A stretch of 64,000 nucleotides of DNA from Leptolyngbyaceae cyanobacterium JSC-12 (GTDB lineage Bacteria; Cyanobacteriota; Cyanobacteriia; Leptolyngbyales; Leptolyngbyaceae): NCBI GenBank assembly GCA_000309945.1, contig CM001633.1, forward strand, positions 2,638,292-2,702,291, read 5' to 3'. The notes below the pieces were generated by a model. The model made no database searches, was not told where the DNA came from, and saw only the letters and a list, made by a program, of their open reading frames with translations. The position numbers were made by a program, and so were the translations under genes. Position 1 is the first letter of the stretch, and each line of letters begins with the position of its first letter. Shown here in pieces: positions 59,607-64,000 of this stretch.

Positions 59607-60193
59607 GTAGTGAGAGTAAGTGCCGTCCAAATTGTCCAGCTATCAACCACCACCAACAATAGCGTGAACCCCAACAAAATCAGATACATCCAGGGTTGGG
59701 ATAAGGGTCGCACATCCGTCGTGTCAATCCCAGTTTTTGCCTGCACAAGGCTGACTAATCGAGCAAAACCTACTATTCGCATCGGCAATAAGTATGCCTG
59801 CCCTGTCTGACTTAGAAAGTAATAGACAATGCCTCCTTGCCCAGTTGATCGCGGCTTTAGGGCTTGAATATCTGTCCAGGCAAGCGACCATCCTTTCCGT
59901 AAGAATCGAGGAAACCAAACCGGGTAGGTGACGCGAATGTTCTGCTCATCCACAATCACTTGTTCTGCCAGGGCACCGTAAAGGGCGATCGCGCCTAACC
60001 CAATGCCAACCCAGATTAGTGCTGTGGGAATGTGAATGCCTTCTGGCTGCGGCAAAAACGGCAATGGCACTGTCAATGCTCCATATAGTAGCAACAGCGT
60101 TAGGCGAATCAAGGGCGAAATTTTGAAGGTAACTGGCTGCTCCAGCGTGGAAGCCGTTTGCTCCAGTGGTTGCGTCTCAGAAGTCGATTCCAC
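59603..60193 (-). CDS. Membrane protein with possible PH-like domain
   Basis: A 196-residue protein. Two transmembrane helices (PLIRLTLLLLYGALTVPLPF, ALIWVGIGLGAIALYGALAE) precede a soluble beta-rich part (VIVDEQNIRVTYPVWFPRFL, SLAWTDIQALKPRSTGQGGI, VYYFLSQTGQAYLLPMRIVG) that resembles bacterial PH-like domains. A third transmembrane helix at the end (WMYLILLGFTLLLVVVDSW) completes it. Its stop overlaps the ABC ATPase start by ATGA, so the two proteins are probably made together. The family is uncertain. Confidence 0.7.
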   Translation of the reverse strand: MESTSETQPLEQTASTLEQPVTFKISPLIRLTLLLLYGALTVPLPFLPQPEGIHIPTALIWVGIGLGAIALYGALAEQVIVDEQNIRVTYPVWFPRFLRKGWSLAWTDIQALKPRSTGQGGIVYYFLSQTGQAYLLPMRIVGFARLVSLVQAKTGIDTTDVRPLSQPWMYLILLGFTLLLVVVDSWTIWTALTLTT

Positions 60194-60242
60194 GAATATT
60201 GATGCTCCAATCCTATGCCTACCCTATCCTACTTCGAGGTTC

Positions 60243-60686
60243 TTATCCACTCGGTAAATACTTTTGCACCACGCTCCAACCCGTCACCGTTACCCAAATA
60301 AGACCAATTAGCAATACTACATTCACACCAATATGGAGTGGTCTAGCCCAGGGTCGTTGTGGACTGATTTGCACCGCACTCCATGCAGAAGCAAAGACTA
60401 AGTCTACCACGGCTAGCCCAGCATATAGATGGCTGGAATGTCCCAAGCTGCCAAAGTGTCCCAATGTGCCCACAATCCCGATTATCAACAGCACCAGCAC
60501 CAACGCCGACAAAATCGCTCCCATTAAAAAATGAAATGGACGTAGCCAATCTGAACGGGGCTGATGAGTATGACGCAGCCAAACCATCCAGCCACCCGAA
60601 ATTGCCAGGATGAGATAAGCCGCGATCGCAAAACCCATCGACCACGCTGCAATTCGCCAGAGCCAGAGGAAGGAAGGAAGGTGCAT
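60243..60686 (-). CDS. DUF4079 membrane protein
   Basis: A 147-residue membrane protein with four hydrophobic helices. Features: LWRIAAWSMGFAIAAYLILA, WLRPFHFLMGAILSALVLVL, a loop with GHSSHLYAGLAVVDLVFASA, and a last helix IGVNVVLLIGLIWVTVTGWS. Several His residues sit near the membrane (HQPRSDWLRPFHF, LGHFGSLGHSSHLY), as in heme- or chlorin-binding proteins, but this is inference. DUF4079 is a cyanobacterial/plastid family of unknown function. It ends 50 bp upstream of the following minus-strand gene start. Confidence 0.85.
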   Translation of the reverse strand: MHLPSFLWLWRIAAWSMGFAIAAYLILAISGGWMVWLRHTHQPRSDWLRPFHFLMGAILSALVLVLLIIGIVGTLGHFGSLGHSSHLYAGLAVVDLVFASAWSAVQISPQRPWARPLHIGVNVVLLIGLIWVTVTGWSVVQKYLPSG

Positions 60687-60693
60687 TTTTTAG

Positions 60694-61407
60694 TCACAAC
60701 AACGATATTTGTGTAGCTGGTGGATTTTGGAGGGCAGCATCGATCGCTGGACCGGAAGCAAGTTTGTGGGCGTGGCGGGTGGTTTCGGGTAGGCGATATT
60801 TGGTAGTGCAGCGCAGGGTGAAAGCAACGGCTGTCTCCAGGCTAACGCGATGCCCTGGTGAAATGAAGAGGGGTTTTGTCCTCGGACGAGTTCGCAAAGC
60901 AACGCCAATGGTTTCGCCTTTGTAGATTAAAGGTTGCTGACTGCCGCGTTCGTCCCCTAGTTCAGCATATCTCCCCACTAGTAGAGATTTAGCAACGCCA
61001 ATTGTGGGCAAGTTGGTGAGTAATCCCAGATGGCAGGCAATTCCAAACCGACGTGGATGAGCTGTGCCCTGTCCATCCACCAGCAGCAAATCAGGCAGGG
61101 TTGTGAGGTTTGCTAATGCATCCAGCACGGCAGGCACTTCCCGAAACGAGAGCAACCCTGGAATGTAGGGAAATGTGGTGGGGCGACGAGCAATCGCTTG
61201 GTCTACAAGCTGCAAATCTGCTAACGTCAACACTGCAATGGCAGCACGGGTGATGGTACCCTCAGATTCAAAGCCTACATCTACTCCTGCTACATACTGA
61301 ACTGGCTCAAACTGATCGGTCAAGATAATCTGACTCTGTAACTCTTGCTGGAGCGCGATCGCTTGCTCCGGTGTGAGTGACCAATCATGCAACGGCTCAA
61401 TGTTCAT
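60694..61407 (-). CDS. nfi: Endonuclease V (deoxyinosine 3'-endonuclease)
   Basis: Cuts DNA near deoxyinosine (and other damaged bases), in repair of deaminated adenine. About 237 residues from ATG 61407; an upstream in-frame ATG at 61461 would overlap the divergent membrane gene. Family motifs: VAGVDVGFESEG (catalytic Asp), PYIPGLLSFREVPAVLDAL, LLLVDGQGTAHPRRFGIACH and GLLTNLPTIGVAKSLLVGRY. The C-terminal LFISPGHRVSLETAV is also typical. It ends 8 bp before the DUF4079 start, so both may be one transcript. Confidence 0.93.
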   Translation of the reverse strand: MNIEPLHDWSLTPEQAIALQQELQSQIILTDQFEPVQYVAGVDVGFESEGTITRAAIAVLTLADLQLVDQAIARRPTTFPYIPGLLSFREVPAVLDALANLTTLPDLLLVDGQGTAHPRRFGIACHLGLLTNLPTIGVAKSLLVGRYAELGDERGSQQPLIYKGETIGVALRTRPRTKPLFISPGHRVSLETAVAFTLRCTTKYRLPETTRHAHKLASGPAIDAALQNPPATQISLL

Positions 61408-61454
61408 AAGACAGGAGTGGTAGGGTAGGAAAAGCGTACTAATCATCAACTGGT

Positions 61455-62240
61455 GTGTCAATCAATCTTTCTGCTGAAACCCAATCCTCGCTGTTCGCAA
61501 GCCGTTCAATCTGGCTCTCGAAACTGTTTGTCTGGAGTGCCTGGATTGGCTATGTTGGCTATTTATTGTTGAGTGATTTGCCGCCTGGAAATTCGTTGTT
61601 GCATTCTGAGCCAGAAACATTGCAAACCGCGATCGCCCTCAGCCTGAATTTCTGGTTTGTCTTGCCTGTCCTGTTCCCAAACCTGGCTCCGGTGCTCAAT
61701 CCGGCTCTGGAAGGATTATTCAACATTGTGGTGGCGTGGGGTTTGCTGTTTTGGGGCTTTTTGCTGGATGGGCGGAATCAGCGAGTTCCTATGATTCCAT
61801 TTTTGCTGGGAACTGCCCTGCTCACGAATGTGTTTTACTTGCCCTGGTTAGGATTGCGACAGCCCAATCCGGCACCCGCAACCACTGCGCTAACCCGGTT
61901 AGAACGGTTTGCAGAAAGCAGAATGATTCCCATCGCGTTAAGCCTTGTCTTTGGTGCGTCTCTTGCTTGGGCAGCCTTTGCTCGTCCAGAGTTTAGCACC
62001 TGGAGCAATCGCTGGAATTCCTTGCTGACGCTGATCACAGGCGATCGTCTAGCCTATTCCTTCTGGTTTGATTTGTGGGTGTTCTGGGTGTTCCAAGCCT
62101 GGTTGGTACCAGATGATATGCAACGACGTAATGGGCACAATTCTATTCTGATTTGGATTGCACGCCTTGTACCATTCTTTGGGCTGGTGATTTATTTGTT
62201 ATGGCGACCGAGGTTCACTGGGGATAGAGAATTGGGTTAG
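61455..62240 (+). CDS. Polytopic membrane protein of unknown function
   Basis: A 261-residue protein starting at GTG 61455. About seven hydrophobic helices are visible (LFVWSAWIGYVGYLLLSDLP, ALEGLFNIVVAWGLLFWGFL, MIPIALSLVFGASLAWAAFA, WIARLVPFFGLVIYLLWRPR). The short stretch GLFNIVVAWGLLFWGFLLDG and WVFQAWLVPDD are kept in related cyanobacterial and plastid proteins. No enzyme or transporter motif is seen. It begins 15 bp upstream of the queC ATG region (queC starts at 62256), so the two could be co-transcribed. Confidence 0.75.
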   Translation: MSINLSAETQSSLFASRSIWLSKLFVWSAWIGYVGYLLLSDLPPGNSLLHSEPETLQTAIALSLNFWFVLPVLFPNLAPVLNPALEGLFNIVVAWGLLFWGFLLDGRNQRVPMIPFLLGTALLTNVFYLPWLGLRQPNPAPATTALTRLERFAESRMIPIALSLVFGASLAWAAFARPEFSTWSNRWNSLLTLITGDRLAYSFWFDLWVFWVFQAWLVPDDMQRRNGHNSILIWIARLVPFFGLVIYLLWRPRFTGDRELG

Positions 62241-62255
62241 GGATGGGAGATAACC

Positions 62256-62981
62256 ATGAAACCTAAAGCAGTCATCCTTCTTTCAGGAGGATTAGATTCG
62301 GCAACGACGGCGGCGCAGGCAATCGCAGATGGATACGACTTAATTGCGCTCTCAATTAACTATAGACAGAGGCACGAGCGCGAATTACAGGCGGCGAAAC
62401 ATATTGCTGCTCATCTGGGAATTCAAGAACATCTGGTGCTGGATGTGGACTTATCGCAGTGGGGTGGCTCAGCACTGACAGATGCAGCGATCGCCGTTCC
62501 CCAAACTGGGGTGCAATCGGGTGAAATTCCTGTTACCTATGTGCCTGGTAGGAATACCGTGTTTATTGCGATCGCCCTTTCACTGGCAGAGGCACGCCAA
62601 GCTAGCGCCATTTATTTGGGCATTAACGCCGTTGACTATTCCGGTTATCCCGACTGTCGCCCAGAATATCTTGCTGCTTTTCAAGCTTTGGCTTTTCTCT
62701 CCTCCAAAGCAGGGATTGAAGGCAAGGCACCTCAACTGATTGCGCCACTGGTGCAGGATTCTAAACGGGATATTGTGAGACGAGCGTTGCGGTTAGGAGT
62801 GCCGATTCATCTTACCTGGTCGTGTTATCAGGGATGGACAGACCCCTGTGGACAGTGTGATTCTTGCCGAATTCGAGACAAAGCCTTAATTGAGGCTGGC
62901 TGCGTGGAGTTTGCAACGGCAGTGGGTCGCGCCCAATGGGCATCTGTTTTATCAGAACGATCCTTACCCCAAAAATTCTGA
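62256..62981 (+). CDS. queC: 7-cyano-7-deazaguanine (preQ0) synthase QueC
   Basis: Makes preQ0 from 7-carboxy-7-deazaguanine, ammonia and ATP. At 241 residues it has the normal length. The ATP-pyrophosphatase P-loop is [17 protein letters not shown]. The [17 protein letters not shown] block is typical. The C-terminal zinc site is in [17 protein letters not shown] (four cysteines). Start ATG 62256. QueF, the next enzyme, is at 56861. The 3' end overlaps the convergent ABC ATPase gene by 18 bp. Confidence 0.97.
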   Translation: MKPKAVILLSGGLDSATTAAQAIADGYDLIALSINYRQRHERELQAAKHIAAHLGIQEHLVLDVDLSQWGGSALTDAAIAVPQTGVQSGEIPVTYVPGRNTVFIAIALSLAEARQASAIYLGINAVDYSGYPDCRPEYLAAFQALAFLSSKAGIEGKAPQLIAPLVQDSKRDIVRRALRLGVPIHLTWSCYQGWTDPCGQCDSCRIRDKALIEAGCVEFATAVGRAQWASVLSERSLPQKF

Positions 62982-64000
62982 CTGAATCGCCACTCCTGAA
63001 TCGGGATCAAACAAATGAATTTTGTCCTGGGCGATCGCCAGCCACATCTCTTCTCCAATGCGAACTGGGCGGTCTGGCTCAATTCGAGCTTGCAGCGTCA
63101 CCGGGCGAGTAATAGGTGAACCGACTAACCTCACGGACAGGTACGTTTCGCTGCCCAGGGCTTCCACTAAGTCTACTTTGACGTGGAGATTTTTGGGAGC
63201 AGGAACGCCAACGCTTAAATGCTCTGGACGAATGCCCAGGGTTAATTTCCGTCCGTCGTAAGTTCTAAGAACAGACTCCCATGAAGTAGGCAAGGTTAAT
63301 CGAAATTGATCGTGCGTAATCAACAGGGGGGCTTTGAACTGAACAGGTAGAAAATTCATGGGGGGTGACCCAATGAATTCTGCCACGAACAAGTTAGCAG
63401 GATGGTTATAGATTTCTAGAGGCGTTGCCAATTGCTGGATTTGTCCCGCGTTCATCACGGCTATGCGATCGCCCATCGTCATTGCTTCCGTTTGGTCATG
63501 GGTGACGTACACCGTGGTGGTGCCCAGTTGCCGCTGTAGCTTCACAATTTGAGATCGCGTTTCTGCCCGCAATTTAGCATCCAAATTTGACAAGGGTTCA
63601 TCCATCAAAAATACCTGCGGATTTCGTGCCATTGCCCGACCCAGTGCTACTCGCTGCTTTTGCCCTCCCGATAACTGCTTAGGTAAGCGATTCAGCAAGC
63701 CTTCAATCTGCAATATCTGAGCGATCGCTCGCACTCGCTGGTCAATCTTTTTTTCCCGCTCCGACTGATAACGGAACCCTTTTGGCAATTGGCGGGTTGT
63801 TTCAATCAATAAATTCTCTGCCCACAACGGTAACCTAGAGTGTTCTACCTCCTGCTGACTGTTGGCTCTTGACTGCTGGCTGCTAATTCCTGTCCGTCTC
63901 AGCCCAAATGCCAGATTGTCATACACCGTCATATGCGGATACAGCGCATAGTTTTGAAACACCATGGCAATATCGCGTTCTTTGGGCGGCAGGTTGTTCA
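62964..64000 (-). CDS. Sugar ABC transporter ATPase (MalK/UgpC/GgtA type), 5' end outside window
   Basis: At least 345 residues; the frame stays open through 64000. The Q-loop [20 protein letters not shown], the signature [19 protein letters not shown], Walker [21 protein letters not shown] and switch His in [13 protein letters not shown] are present; Walker A is beyond the edge. The C-terminal TOBE part ([11 protein letters not shown]) is present. Between the Q-loop and signature, residues read [20 protein letters not shown] and [20 protein letters not shown]; the second part is found in cyanobacterial GgtA-like proteins, the first looks like translated spacer DNA. Such ATPases often serve several sugar importers, possibly including the permease at 28890. 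Confidence 0.9.
   Translation of the reverse strand, partial: NNLPPKERDIAMVFQNYALYPHMTVYDNLAFGLRRTGISSQQSRANSQQEVEHSRLPLWAENLLIETTRQLPKGFRYQSEREKKIDQRVRAIAQILQIEGLLNRLPKQLSGGQKQRVALGRAMARNPQVFLMDEPLSNLDAKLRAETRSQIVKLQRQLGTTTVYVTHDQTEAMTMGDRIAVMNAGQIQQLATPLEIYNHPANLFVAEFIGSPPMNFLPVQFKAPLLITHDQFRLTLPTSWESVLRTYDGRKLTLGIRPEHLSVGVPAPKNLHVKVDLVEALGSETYLSVRLVGSPITRPVTLQARIEPDRPVRIGEEMWLAIAQDKIHLFDPDSGVAIQSEFLG

Overview
The window is a chromosomal segment of a filamentous cyanobacterium. Direct evidence is the photosystem genes (psbE-psbF-psbL-psbJ, psaI), the photosynthetic NDH-1 genes (ndhH, ndhJ-ndhK-ndhC), chlH, tocopherol cyclase, rubA and ycf48, and frequent copies of the HIP1 octamer GCGATCGC. 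The filamentous habit is inferred from a hetR gene preceded by a small patX-like gene carrying an RGSGR pentapeptide. hetR and patX also occur in filamentous cyanobacteria that make no heterocysts, and nothing else here shows heterocyst formation. No tRNA, rRNA, CRISPR array, prophage or complete insertion sequence was recognised.

Layout. 1-11.7 kb: 3' part of chlH, a DUF4189 protein, a NACHT ATPase, rsmH and an M48 protease, ndhH, then patX and hetR, followed by a decayed gene on the minus strand. 11.9-17.9 kb: a HEAT-repeat/membrane/NACHT-like protein, a secreted unknown, a metallophosphoesterase and a pentapeptide-repeat protein. 18-31.6 kb: katG and sodB (oxidative stress), a TPR-glycosyltransferase-FkbM fusion, prepilin peptidase, leuB, HupE, an orphan Mn/Zn-binding lipoprotein, an orphan sugar permease, a HAD phosphatase and tocopherol cyclase. 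31.8-42.6 kb: a porin, an Rrf2 regulator with cysK, a J-domain protein, PhoX, an LCP ligase, and a Rieske oxygenase overlapping an amidohydrolase. 42.7-48.4 kb: ndhC-K-J, rubA-ycf48-psbEFLJ, psaI (convergent) and a DUF4231 protein. 48.4-54.7 kb: PBP2 and a complete polyamine-type ABC operon (potA-D-B-C). 54.7-64 kb: small lipoprotein and unknown genes, queF, glnB, an ABC ATPase with a membrane partner, DUF4079, endonuclease V, a membrane protein, queC, and a sugar ABC ATPase cut by the window end.

Functional links: NDH-1 subunits, PSII cytochrome b559 and its assembly factors, chlorophyll and tocopherol synthesis serve the thylakoid. katG and sodB detoxify H2O2 and superoxide. queF and queC are two steps of queuosine synthesis. 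hetR and patX form a regulator/peptide-inhibitor pair. The least ordinary items are the patX-hetR locus, the HEAT-TM-NACHT protein, the decayed gene next to hetR, and two proteins that appear to carry translated intergenic-type DNA as linkers.
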